A stretch of DNA of 58,644 bases from Litoreibacter meonggei (lineage in GTDB: Bacteria > Pseudomonadota > Alphaproteobacteria > Rhodobacterales > Rhodobacteraceae). A program made the position numbers and the translations under genes. Below are positions 40,075-48,206 of this stretch, piece after piece (position 1 is the stretch's first letter; the number at the start of each line of letters is the position of its first letter). The DNA is taken from positions 1 to 58,644 of the forward strand of contig NZ_RCCE01000010.1 of NCBI RefSeq assembly GCF_003663885.1, in the 5' to 3' direction. The notes under the pieces are model-generated. The model saw only the letters and a list, made by a program, of their open reading frames with translations. It was not told where the DNA came from and ran no database searches.

Positions 40075-41343
40075 ATGAATGACACTTTCTCTCTGCCCCG
40101 CATTGCTTATCTGACCGGGCAATACCCGACCGTCTCCCATACGTTTATTCTGCGCGAAGTGGAGGCGCTGCGCCGGCTCGGCTTTGAGGTGCTCACCTGC
40201 TCCGTGCGCCGCACCAGCCCCGAACAGCACCCCGGCCCTGCCGAACAGCAAGAAGCGCGCACCACTTTCTACATTCTGCAGGCTGCGAAGAACCCCGCCA
40301 CGTTGCTCAAGGCGCAAAAGCTGATCTTCAGCCACCCGAAGCGCTATTTCGGGGCTTTATCCCTGGCGTGGAAAACCCGCTCTGCCGGGCTGCGCGCGGC
40401 CCTTTATCAGCTATTCTATTTCGCCGAGGCCACCGTGCTTGCGGACCATTTACAGAGCCGAGGGGTCACGCATCTGCACAATCACTTCGCCGAGGGCAGC
40501 GCCAATGTCGCCATGCTGGCGTCACAGCTTTCCGGTATCCCGTTCAGCTATACCTTGCATGGGCCCGCTGACCTTTTGGAGCCGCGCAGATGGGCGTTGG
40601 GCGAGAAGACCGCCCGCGCCGAATTCGTGGCCTGCATCAGCAATTTTGCCCGCAGTCAGGTGATGCTCTTCTCCGACCCCGTACATTGGCACAAGCTGCG
40701 CATCATTCATTGCGGGGTTACACCTGACCGCTATCACTCTTCTGAGACGCCCAACACGCCTGATCCGCAATCTGGCGCGCATCTGGTGTTTGTAGGCCGG
40801 CTGGCCGCCGTGAAGGGACTGCGTATCTTGTTGGAGGGTTTCACGGCCGCACGCGTCAGTAGGCCCGATTTGCGTCTGACTTTGGTAGGCGATGGCGATG
40901 ACCGTGCGCATCTGGAAAAGCTGGCCAAGCCGTTGGGGGATGCCGTGCAGTTTGTGGGCTACAAATCACAAGATGAGGTCGCGGCCATTTTGGCGGAGGC
41001 TGATATGCTGGTCCTGCCGAGTTTCGCCGAAGGAGTGCCTGTTGTGCTGATGGAGGCGATGGCTAGCGGTAAGCCGGTGATCGCCAGCCTTGTCGCCGGC
41101 GTTCCCGAATTGGTAGATGACGGCGTGTCGGGTTTTCTGGTGCCACCTGGTGATGTCGATACATTCGCCGCGCGGCTTGGACAGCTCGCTGATGATCCGG
41201 CCTTGCGTGTCAGAATGGGGATCGCAGGCCGGTCCAAAGTGCAGGCCGAATTTGATATCTCGCAGGAAGCTGCGCGTATCGGTGCGCTCTTTGCAGGGAC
41301 AGGCGGCGATATGCCAAGGCCTGAGCCTTACATGCCTGACTGA
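40075..41343 (+). CDS. Glycosyltransferase family 4 (colanic-acid type)
   Basis: The 422-residue GT-B enzyme (from the ATG at 40075) has an N-terminal YLTGQYPTVSHTFILREVEA block typical of WcaL/AmsK-like transferases. HLHNHFAEGSANVAML follows. The nucleotide-sugar domain has LVFVGRLAAVKGLRILLEGF and LPSFAEGVPVVLMEAMASGK. A TTG nine bases upstream (40066) is the alternative start. Its 3' end overlaps that of the convergent GT61 gene by 16 bp. Confidence 0.92.
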   Translation: MNDTFSLPRIAYLTGQYPTVSHTFILREVEALRRLGFEVLTCSVRRTSPEQHPGPAEQQEARTTFYILQAAKNPATLLKAQKLIFSHPKRYFGALSLAWKTRSAGLRAALYQLFYFAEATVLADHLQSRGVTHLHNHFAEGSANVAMLASQLSGIPFSYTLHGPADLLEPRRWALGEKTARAEFVACISNFARSQVMLFSDPVHWHKLRIIHCGVTPDRYHSSETPNTPDPQSGAHLVFVGRLAAVKGLRILLEGFTAARVSRPDLRLTLVGDGDDRAHLEKLAKPLGDAVQFVGYKSQDEVAAILAEADMLVLPSFAEGVPVVLMEAMASGKPVIASLVAGVPELVDDGVSGFLVPPGDVDTFAARLGQLADDPALRVRMGIAGRSKVQAEFDISQEAARIGALFAGTGGDMPRPEPYMPD

Positions 41344-42395
41344 GCCCGCCCTAGATCGATCAGTCTGAGTAACCGTTCAGGGTCCACGTAATACCCGCCC
41401 TCCGCCTGCCCAACCACCAAAGTGGCAAGCCGCTGGTCAAGTGCAGGCATGAAATCGGCATAGTGGCAATTGAACCGGTCACAGGGGTTGAACGTCACAT
41501 GCAGCGCCCCGCGCCGCGCGGCAAAATAGGCGTTGCCCCAATGGCTCCCTTCCATCGACACGACGCATGGTACGCCCGCGCAGGCGCGCCGGATGGTCGC
41601 CAGATCGTCGCTTGCATGGCAGATGTTAAAGCCACGTGCGGCCAGCAGCTCCGCGATCTCATCCTCATTGACCACAAGTCTTGCCACGCCGGTATTGCCT
41701 CGGCGCAAAAACGCGCCAGGGGCCGAAGAGGCCGCTATGTCTTGCTTCAAGTGATCATGAATCTGCGAAATTCGCGCCCGCCTGCTGGCATTCTGACCGA
41801 TATCGACACATAGCGACATCTCTTCAAAATAGGCCAATTGCCCCGGGGTGGGGTCCCATCCCAGTAGGCGGACATATGCGTGAGCATGATCCCAACCTTC
41901 CTTTACGGGAAGGTACAAGGCCTCGTCGGGGCGCCGCAGAAGCGCCGAAGGCAACCCATCCTTGAGCCAGTGGCCGAAATAATCCCGCGTGACACTGGTT
42001 TGCGCGCAATATCCCTTGGAATAGCGTGGAATTGGCCCACTCAGGAGGGCTTGTAGCGGGACCGGGCCTTTGTGGTTCAGGGATTTGCCCAACATGTATT
42101 GGCCTCGGGGTGTCGCCAGCACATCGCGGTAGGTATAGCGCAGTGTTGCCTGGTTTTCACGCATCCCCCCAGCCACACGAATGCGTTCCAGCTCTGGCGT
42201 GGTCTGGCGCTGAAACGCGGTAATCCGGTCCCAATCCCCATCCAGCATCAAAACCGGGGGGAAGTCTGATGTTTCAGCCGGGCTGATTTCTTCGATAGAT
42301 AAGGCGCCGTCTTTTGCCGACCTCGTCCCACGCGAGGAGAACAGCACCTTGTTCAAAAAGGGATAAAGGCGCGGGGCTAAAACGGGACGCTTCAC
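41328..42395 (-). CDS. Glycosyltransferase family 61-like protein
   Basis: The 355-residue product resembles GT61 (DUF563) enzymes such as capsular polysaccharide transferases. FLRRGNTGVARLVVNEDEIA (about 234-253) and CVVSMEGSHWGNAYFA with CDRFNCHY after it match the conserved C-terminal half. The N-terminal part has GHWLKDGLPSALL, equivalent to the family's HWLxxxLP block. It is the last gene of the leftward operon acyltransferase-GT2-sulfotransferase-GT61 and overlaps the sulfotransferase by four bases. Confidence 0.82.
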   Translation of the reverse strand: MKRPVLAPRLYPFLNKVLFSSRGTRSAKDGALSIEEISPAETSDFPPVLMLDGDWDRITAFQRQTTPELERIRVAGGMRENQATLRYTYRDVLATPRGQYMLGKSLNHKGPVPLQALLSGPIPRYSKGYCAQTSVTRDYFGHWLKDGLPSALLRRPDEALYLPVKEGWDHAHAYVRLLGWDPTPGQLAYFEEMSLCVDIGQNASRRARISQIHDHLKQDIAASSAPGAFLRRGNTGVARLVVNEDEIAELLAARGFNICHASDDLATIRRACAGVPCVVSMEGSHWGNAYFAARRGALHVTFNPCDRFNCHYADFMPALDQRLATLVVGQAEGGYYVDPERLLRLIDLGRAQSGM

Positions 42396-43351
42396 CGCAG
42401 GTTCCAGTGCTCGAAAGTCAGCCCGCTCAACGCTTCAAGACGTGGCAGCATCGGGGCGAACCGTGCCTCAAGTGCGGTGCGTGTTTCAGGCGTCATCGGG
42501 GGGGGTGCCGTGATTTGTGGCTCCGGATTGACCCGGTTCAGCGCCTGCCCCCGCAACCCGTGCCGCAGCTTGGCCGGTAGCAACTTGCGCAAGGTCCAAA
42601 GCGGTCCCAGCCGTTTTGCTATCCCGCGCAGCGCAGCACGTTTACCGCGGTCCTCGAAATAGGTGGCAGAGACATTTCGCGCGGCGGCTCCGCCGCTCAA
42701 AACAGGGTCTGATAGAGGGCTAACACCTAGAAATTCCGTAATCTGTCGCATCGTGCCAACACGGTCACGGCGCAAGTCTTCTTGGGTCAAAAACAGGATT
42801 TGTTCACGGGGGAAATGCGCCAGATAGGCCTCGATTTGCGTGACGTAGTCGCTGCCGGCCAAACACAGCTCCGGCGTGTCGGGCAAATGGGTATCATGAT
42901 GCGAGAAAGCCTGGTCACGCGGGGCGGCCTGCGCATGGGCCTTGGGCAAAGCAAACTCTTCAAAGCTGCGGTTCACCCCCGTGTCACCACTGGAATTCTG
43001 GTAGTTCTTCACCAGTTGAACATAATAGGAATAGGCTCGTTCAACGGGGTGGCGCATGACATAGATCAGCTTGACCTGCGGGACTGCCGCCTTCATTCGG
43101 GCCGCCGTGTCAGGAAAGAGCGGCGACAGGGAATAAAGCGTTGAGGCCTCACCAGTGATCTGTTCTTCACCTGCGGGCGCAAACGCTTGGGCATACGTCT
43201 CTAACCCGCGCTCATAGAGGTCATCGCGGGCGAAAAATTCTGGCTCTTTGATCTTGGGCAGGAAAATGTCGTCATGTTGCTCAAGCATTGCATAAAGGCT
43301 GGTCGTGCCCGCCTTCGCGGCCCCGATGATAATAAAATCAGGAAGCCTCAT
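42392..43351 (-). CDS. PAPS-dependent sulfotransferase (polysaccharide-type)
   Basis: The 319-residue protein has the 5'-phosphosulfate loop FIIIGAAKAGTTSLYAML at the N-terminus and LIYVMRHPVERAYSYYVQL as the 3'-phosphate site near residue 97. It includes EPEFFARDDLYERGLE, a block common in carbohydrate sulfotransferases. It overlaps both neighbours by four bases (GT2 before, GT61 after), strong evidence that sulfation is built into this glycan operon. Confidence 0.92.
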   Translation of the reverse strand: MRLPDFIIIGAAKAGTTSLYAMLEQHDDIFLPKIKEPEFFARDDLYERGLETYAQAFAPAGEEQITGEASTLYSLSPLFPDTAARMKAAVPQVKLIYVMRHPVERAYSYYVQLVKNYQNSSGDTGVNRSFEEFALPKAHAQAAPRDQAFSHHDTHLPDTPELCLAGSDYVTQIEAYLAHFPREQILFLTQEDLRRDRVGTMRQITEFLGVSPLSDPVLSGGAAARNVSATYFEDRGKRAALRGIAKRLGPLWTLRKLLPAKLRHGLRGQALNRVNPEPQITAPPPMTPETRTALEARFAPMLPRLEALSGLTFEHWNLR

Positions 43352-44286
43352 GACGTCGCTTCCGACCCAGAGGTCGTGAGCAACCCTGCCCGTTCAGACT
43401 CGATTTCGGCCACCGCGCGCGCTTTGCCGACACGCAAGGCGCGCCGTTGATAGGTGCGGATAAAGGCCCGCAACTCCGCATCTTCATGGCGCGGAACACC
43501 TCGTATCCACGCCCCAAGATAGCCCTGCATCATTGAGAACCCGCCCAGAATATAAGGCGGTTCGGCCATGCGAAAAATACAGGTGGCTGCAAAGAACAGC
43601 GGATCGGACCCCATGTAATATTGCCCAAACCCGTGACGTCGCCTCCCGGTATGGATGGAAGTTTGCGACGATCCCATGGGGCGCAAATGTTCAAAGCGCA
43701 AATCAGGCGTGTCCCAGCTGACGGCACGCCAACCCAACTGCCGTGCTTTGTGGCAATCAAGCGCGTCCCACATCACTTCATGGACAAAGCCGCCGATTTG
43801 CTGGAAGCAGCCGGTGCGGTAGAACTTGGTCATACCGACAGACATCTCGTCGCCGCGGCGCTCTGAAATCAAAGCCCCGTTTTGGCGAATATAGGGCTTG
43901 CCAGAGCAGGTGCCGATGCGTGGATCCGCCTCCATGCGGTCCATCAATTCCTCAAAATACCGCTCCGGTAAGGCCAGATCCAAATCCAGTTTGCACAGAT
44001 AGGGAAACGCGCCCATATCGACCCTATCAAGGCCGAAATAGAATGCCTCTACGACGCCGGGGCCTACGGCACGGTGGCCACGGTCAGGCTTTGCGATCAC
44101 CTCGATCCAGTCATGCCGCGCGGCATATTCTGCCAGAATGGCAGGGGTCTCGTCGGTTGAGCCATCATCCACAATCACCCATTTGGCAGGCGTCACCGTC
44201 TGCGCCACCACAGTGTCGAGGGTTTGGCGCATATATGTCGCCTCGTTGCGACAAGGCGAAATCAGCAGGTAGCGGCGATCGGTCAT
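43348..44286 (-). CDS. Glycosyltransferase family 2
   Basis: From the ATG at 44286, with AGAGGA upstream, the 312-residue protein shows a GT-A fold: YLLISPCRNEATYMRQTLDT, WVIVDDGSTDETPAILAEY, a YLCKLDLDLALPERYFE Asp motif, and GMTKFYRTGCFQQIGGF. A TTG at 44307 is the alternative start. It follows an acyltransferase gene and overlaps the downstream sulfotransferase start. Confidence 0.91.
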   Translation of the reverse strand: MTDRRYLLISPCRNEATYMRQTLDTVVAQTVTPAKWVIVDDGSTDETPAILAEYAARHDWIEVIAKPDRGHRAVGPGVVEAFYFGLDRVDMGAFPYLCKLDLDLALPERYFEELMDRMEADPRIGTCSGKPYIRQNGALISERRGDEMSVGMTKFYRTGCFQQIGGFVHEVMWDALDCHKARQLGWRAVSWDTPDLRFEHLRPMGSSQTSIHTGRRRHGFGQYYMGSDPLFFAATCIFRMAEPPYILGGFSMMQGYLGAWIRGVPRHEDAELRAFIRTYQRRALRVGKARAVAEIESERAGLLTTSGSEATS

Positions 44287-44303
44287 AACAGCGTCGTCCT
44301 CTT

Positions 44304-46244
44304 TCAAAGCCCTACCCCTCGCGCCAGCCGGGGGCCGAACAGCGCCTCGCCTTGCGGCGACCAGTGGTCCCCGTCCGACCAGTATAGTGCCTCGCAGCTA
44401 TAAAGCTCGTGGGCCATGTCGAACGCAACCGCTTCCATTGTGGAAACATAGTCGATCCCACGCATCTGTGAGGCGGTTTTCAAATGGGCGTCCAGTGTCT
44501 CGAACAGGGCCTGATGCGTGGGGCGCAGGTGCAGGACATCGGGGGCCTCGTCACAAGGCAAGGCCAACATCGCATCGAAGCTGACATGCGGCTCAAGGCG
44601 GGGTCCCACCCAAGTGACGGGGGCCAACGCATCAAAGCGCGTCAATACATCCAGTGCGCGCTCAATCGCAGGAACGTCCAACTGGCCGTCAATTTTGCCG
44701 GCCGCGGTAAACAGATTACGGTCGGGCTTGGCTCCATCGGCGCGCTCCAGCAGCCAGAATCCGGCTTGGGCAAAATAAATCCGCGCAATCCGGTCCTTCT
44801 GGGCGGTCAGGAAAAGCGGCATCGGCGTGGTTGTGCAATCGCTGCCTGCCACATGGGGGCGACATTGCCCCTGCCCCATCGCCAACAGAAATGGCGCATC
44901 AGAGCCTGCAAGCAGCGCTTTGAACACGTCTTCGGAATGACTGTCGCCAATGACCAGCAAGGCCGGGCCATGCTCCGCGGCGCAAGTCTCGAACCTCGTG
45001 ATACTTTGCGGATCATCGGGGCGCACCATGAAGCGGCAAGCACCGTCCTCGTCAGCGGGGGTAAATTTGTGCTCCATTCTGCGCATCGTGTTGATGCGCT
45101 CCAGCAACGCCAGGTTTTGCGGCGCAAGATTGGCCCGAAAGGACTGTGCTTGCCATGGCATAACGCTCAGCGTCGCGCCCACGCCCAAAGCCACGATCGA
45201 AACCAGTCCCGCAGCACTCACGGTTTTCCATGCGGCCCAAGGTATATGACGGGCCGGCTGCTCGACAAAGCGCCAGCTGAGATAGGCCAGCCCCAATGAC
45301 AGCCCGGCCAGCCCCATCATCAAGACCAGTTCCGGCTCTTGCGGATCGCGCAACCGTGCCAGCGCAAAGAGAGGCTGGTGCCATAGATAGGCCGAGTAGC
45401 TGATCAGCCCGACAAAAACCGGCGCGCGCATCGACAGCACATCCGCCACCCAAGTGCCCTTGGTGCCATACACCAGCACCAATCCGGTGCCGATCACGGG
45501 TGCCAATGCGTAAAGAGACGGAAAAGGTGTGTGGGCGTCAAAGGCGAAAATAGAGACTGTTATGGCCAAAAGCCCAATGCCCGAGGCCAAATTGTTTGAC
45601 TGCACTCCGCGTTTGAGCACGAAAATCGCGCAAAGAGAGCCGGTCATCAGCTCCCAAGCGCGGGTCGGCAGCAGGTAGAAATTGGCATCAGGCGCAACCC
45701 GCCACATCACTTCGGCCAACGCCAGACTAACAACAAAGATCGCCGCCAGTAATATTGTCGTAGCTTTGGGTAACCGTGCCCAAAGCGCCATCATCATCAG
45801 GGGGAACAAAATGTAATATTGCTCTTCGACGGCCAGAGACCACGTGTGCAGCAAAGGTTTCTGCTCGGCGGCAGCGGCAAAGTAACCGCTCTCGATCCAG
45901 AACAGGAAGTTTGACGAAAACAGCCCGACAGCCGCCACGGATTGCGCGTAATCCTTGAACTCGGTCGGCAGCATCCAGATCCAGGCAAAAGGCGTGGTGC
46001 ATAGCACGACCAAAATGAGCGCGGGCAGAATGCGCCTCGCGCGCCGCGCGTAGAAATCCAGAAGCGAAAACCGCCCCTCGTCGATTTTTTGCAAAATGAT
46101 GGTGGTGATCAGGAACCCCGAGATGACGAAGAACACATCCACGCCCACAAAGCCGCCTGAAAACAGGCCAAGCCCGCCGTGAAACAGGATCACCGGCAGC
46201 ACCGCAACAGAGCGTAGCCCGTCTATTTCTGGACGGTATTTCAT
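44304..46244 (-). CDS. Acyltransferase 3 with C-terminal SGNH domain (OafA-like), second copy
   Basis: The 646-residue protein is a clear paralogue of 31107-33023. It starts KYRPEIDGLRSVAVLPVILF with GGFVGVDVFFVISGFLIT, RRARRILPALI and TWSLAVEEQYYILFPLMM. The extracellular SGNH part has LLVIGDSHSEDVF (about 428-440) and YWSDGDHWSPQGEALF near the C-terminus. It is the first gene of the leftward GT2-sulfotransferase-GT61 operon and is divergent from the GT2 at 46383. Two such enzymes suggest two acyl positions or two acceptor sugars. Confidence 0.93.
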   Translation of the reverse strand: MKYRPEIDGLRSVAVLPVILFHGGLGLFSGGFVGVDVFFVISGFLITTIILQKIDEGRFSLLDFYARRARRILPALILVVLCTTPFAWIWMLPTEFKDYAQSVAAVGLFSSNFLFWIESGYFAAAAEQKPLLHTWSLAVEEQYYILFPLMMMALWARLPKATTILLAAIFVVSLALAEVMWRVAPDANFYLLPTRAWELMTGSLCAIFVLKRGVQSNNLASGIGLLAITVSIFAFDAHTPFPSLYALAPVIGTGLVLVYGTKGTWVADVLSMRAPVFVGLISYSAYLWHQPLFALARLRDPQEPELVLMMGLAGLSLGLAYLSWRFVEQPARHIPWAAWKTVSAAGLVSIVALGVGATLSVMPWQAQSFRANLAPQNLALLERINTMRRMEHKFTPADEDGACRFMVRPDDPQSITRFETCAAEHGPALLVIGDSHSEDVFKALLAGSDAPFLLAMGQGQCRPHVAGSDCTTTPMPLFLTAQKDRIARIYFAQAGFWLLERADGAKPDRNLFTAAGKIDGQLDVPAIERALDVLTRFDALAPVTWVGPRLEPHVSFDAMLALPCDEAPDVLHLRPTHQALFETLDAHLKTASQMRGIDYVSTMEAVAFDMAHELYSCEALYWSDGDHWSPQGEALFGPRLARGVGL

Positions 46245-46382
46245 GTCGTAGCGTTGCGCATTAAGAACGTGCCTGAACCAATTACCTCCCCTTTATATCC
46301 GCGCTACCTTTCGATACCAGCACCGTTATGGCATATCCGCGCTCAAGGCCTTGCGGCCCAGCTTGAACAGGACGCACCCAGC

Positions 46383-47366
46383 ATGGCCAAAATCGCTGTC
46401 ATCATAGTCAATTACAACGCAACCGAGCTGGCGGTGACAGCAGTGAACAGCGTGCTCGACCCCGCCCGTAGGCATGGCGGGCATGAGGTCTCGGTGCATC
46501 TGGTCGATAATGCCTCCACGGATGGCGGGGCGGCAATTCTGGAAAAGGCCCGTATCGGTTGGGGTGATCGGGTGACGCTTTACCTTGAGACCACCAATCA
46601 TGGCTTTGGGCGCGGTAACAATCTTGTGCTGCACAAGTTGGAAACAGACCCTGAACCGCCGGAATTTGTATTTCTGCTCAACCCTGATGCGCAGTTGAAA
46701 AATGATGCTATCGAACAGCTCGCTACGTTTCTGGAGACCCACCCCAAGGCCGCCATGGCTGGTGCACGGGCATATAATCCCGGAGACCCTAACCCTGTGA
46801 CCGCCGCTTTCCGCTTCCCAGGACTGGTCAGCACCTTCGCAGCTTCGTTCAATTTCGGCCCGGTCACGCGGTTCCTGCGCCGCTTTTCGGTAGCCATTGG
46901 CGCAAAGCTGGACACGCAGAAAGTAGACTGGGTGTCCGGGGCAGCCGTCATGGCACGGTTTGATGTTTGGCGCGATTTAGGGTTCTTTGACCCGGAATAT
47001 TTCCTTTATTACGAAGAGGTTGACCTAACACTGCGCTGCGCCCGCGCAGGCTGGGAATGCTGGCATGTGGCCGAAGCCGAGGTCGTGCATATTGAAGGCG
47101 CGTCGACCGATGTGCGCACCGCCAATGCAGGCCGGACCCGCAGGCCCGCATATTGGTATCATTCCTGGCAGTATTACTTCCGCAAAAACTATGGTCGCGC
47201 CTATGCATTGCTGGCCGCCAGTGCTTGGATCAAGGGGGTGGCAGGCAATCTGATCCTGTCACGGTTGCGCGGCCGTCAGGCTATCGCGCCCAAACAATTC
47301 TTCGGTGACTTTTGGGCCAATGGATTGCGTCCGCTTCTGGGTCTCAAACCCGTATCGCGCGATTAG
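46383..47366 (+). CDS. Glycosyltransferase family 2 (rhamnosyl/WcaA-like)
   Basis: I prefer the ATG at 46383, which begins at the fold start MAKIAVIIVNYNATELAVTA. The upstream frame from 46254 adds 43 residues of no known domain. The 327-residue protein has HLVDNASTDGGAAIL, FVFLLNPDAQLKNDAI (DxD-like Asp) and DWVSGAAVMARFDVWRDLGF. YYEEVDLTLRCARAGWECWH is the family's EExD motif. This layout is common in rhamnosyltransferases, but the donor cannot be assigned. Its end overlaps the sulfotransferase end by four bases. Confidence 0.9.
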   Translation: MAKIAVIIVNYNATELAVTAVNSVLDPARRHGGHEVSVHLVDNASTDGGAAILEKARIGWGDRVTLYLETTNHGFGRGNNLVLHKLETDPEPPEFVFLLNPDAQLKNDAIEQLATFLETHPKAAMAGARAYNPGDPNPVTAAFRFPGLVSTFAASFNFGPVTRFLRRFSVAIGAKLDTQKVDWVSGAAVMARFDVWRDLGFFDPEYFLYYEEVDLTLRCARAGWECWHVAEAEVVHIEGASTDVRTANAGRTRRPAYWYHSWQYYFRKNYGRAYALLAASAWIKGVAGNLILSRLRGRQAIAPKQFFGDFWANGLRPLLGLKPVSRD

Positions 47367-48205
47367 GTCCGGTCGTAGCGCCAAAAATCTTCGGGCTTGC
47401 CATGTGCCGTCAGAAACAACGTAGCATCTGTTTGCAATCGAGAGACAATTTCGCGATGCGCGTCAGGCGAGAAGGTCGGATGCTGTGAGAGTTTCTGGCT
47501 AAAGAACGTCTGCTTCACAAATCTCTTGAATCCGCGCGGCGACAGGCGGCTGAGCATATCCATCAGCGGCAACTGCCGCAGCTTGGTATAGCGCGGTGAC
47601 AGCACGACCTTACCGGCACTTGGATTCACATGACCTGGCTTCAGCTGAGGGGCATGGGCCACACCAAGAAAATCGGTGAGCCTTAAGAAAAACGCGTCCG
47701 GGTCGGTTTTCATATCTTCCATGAAGCCGACAAAAATCTGCTCCTTTGGAAAGACGGCCTCGTAACGCGCCAGATTGCGGCTATAGAGGCTTTGATCCAC
47801 AAACAGTTCCGGGCGCTCCCGCACAGCGCGATCCAGCGTCGGCGGTACGTTGTCCCCGCTATCGGCGCGGCTTTGTATCCAGGCCGAGATAATCCGCTCC
47901 AACGGATTACGCACTATATAGACGATCTTCATATCGGGGTTATAGGCCGCCATACGCGTAGCGCTTTCCGGGAACCTGTCACCAGAAGCGTAGTTGTTGG
48001 ACCCCTCCCCCGCCATGGTTTCACCGTCGCGCGCGGCAAAATGCGCCTCGTACCATTCCGCGCCCTTGGCGTATATTTCATCCCGGCTAAAATAATTCGG
48101 CTCGAAATTCGACGGCATGAATACATCCGGATGCGCTTCAAAATAGGCGCTGATGGTCGAGGTGCCGCATTTCATGGCCCCGATGATAATGAAATCCGGA
48201 CCCAT
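47363..48205 (-). CDS. PAPS-dependent sulfotransferase
   Basis: From the ATG at 48205 the 280-residue protein starts at the PAPS-binding block DFIIIGAMKCGTSTISAYF. MKIVYIVRNPLERIISAW (3'-phosphate site, near residue 92) follows. A further 90 upstream codons in frame overlap the preceding gene and look like a shadow. The start lies one base after the stop of the SAT-FkbH-ACP gene, so the two are coupled. Confidence 0.9.
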   Translation of the reverse strand: MGPDFIIIGAMKCGTSTISAYFEAHPDVFMPSNFEPNYFSRDEIYAKGAEWYEAHFAARDGETMAGEGSNNYASGDRFPESATRMAAYNPDMKIVYIVRNPLERIISAWIQSRADSGDNVPPTLDRAVRERPELFVDQSLYSRNLARYEAVFPKEQIFVGFMEDMKTDPDAFFLRLTDFLGVAHAPQLKPGHVNPSAGKVVLSPRYTKLRQLPLMDMLSRLSPRGFKRFVKQTFFSQKLSQHPTFSPDAHREIVSRLQTDATLFLTAHGKPEDFWRYDRT

Positions 48206-48206
48206 C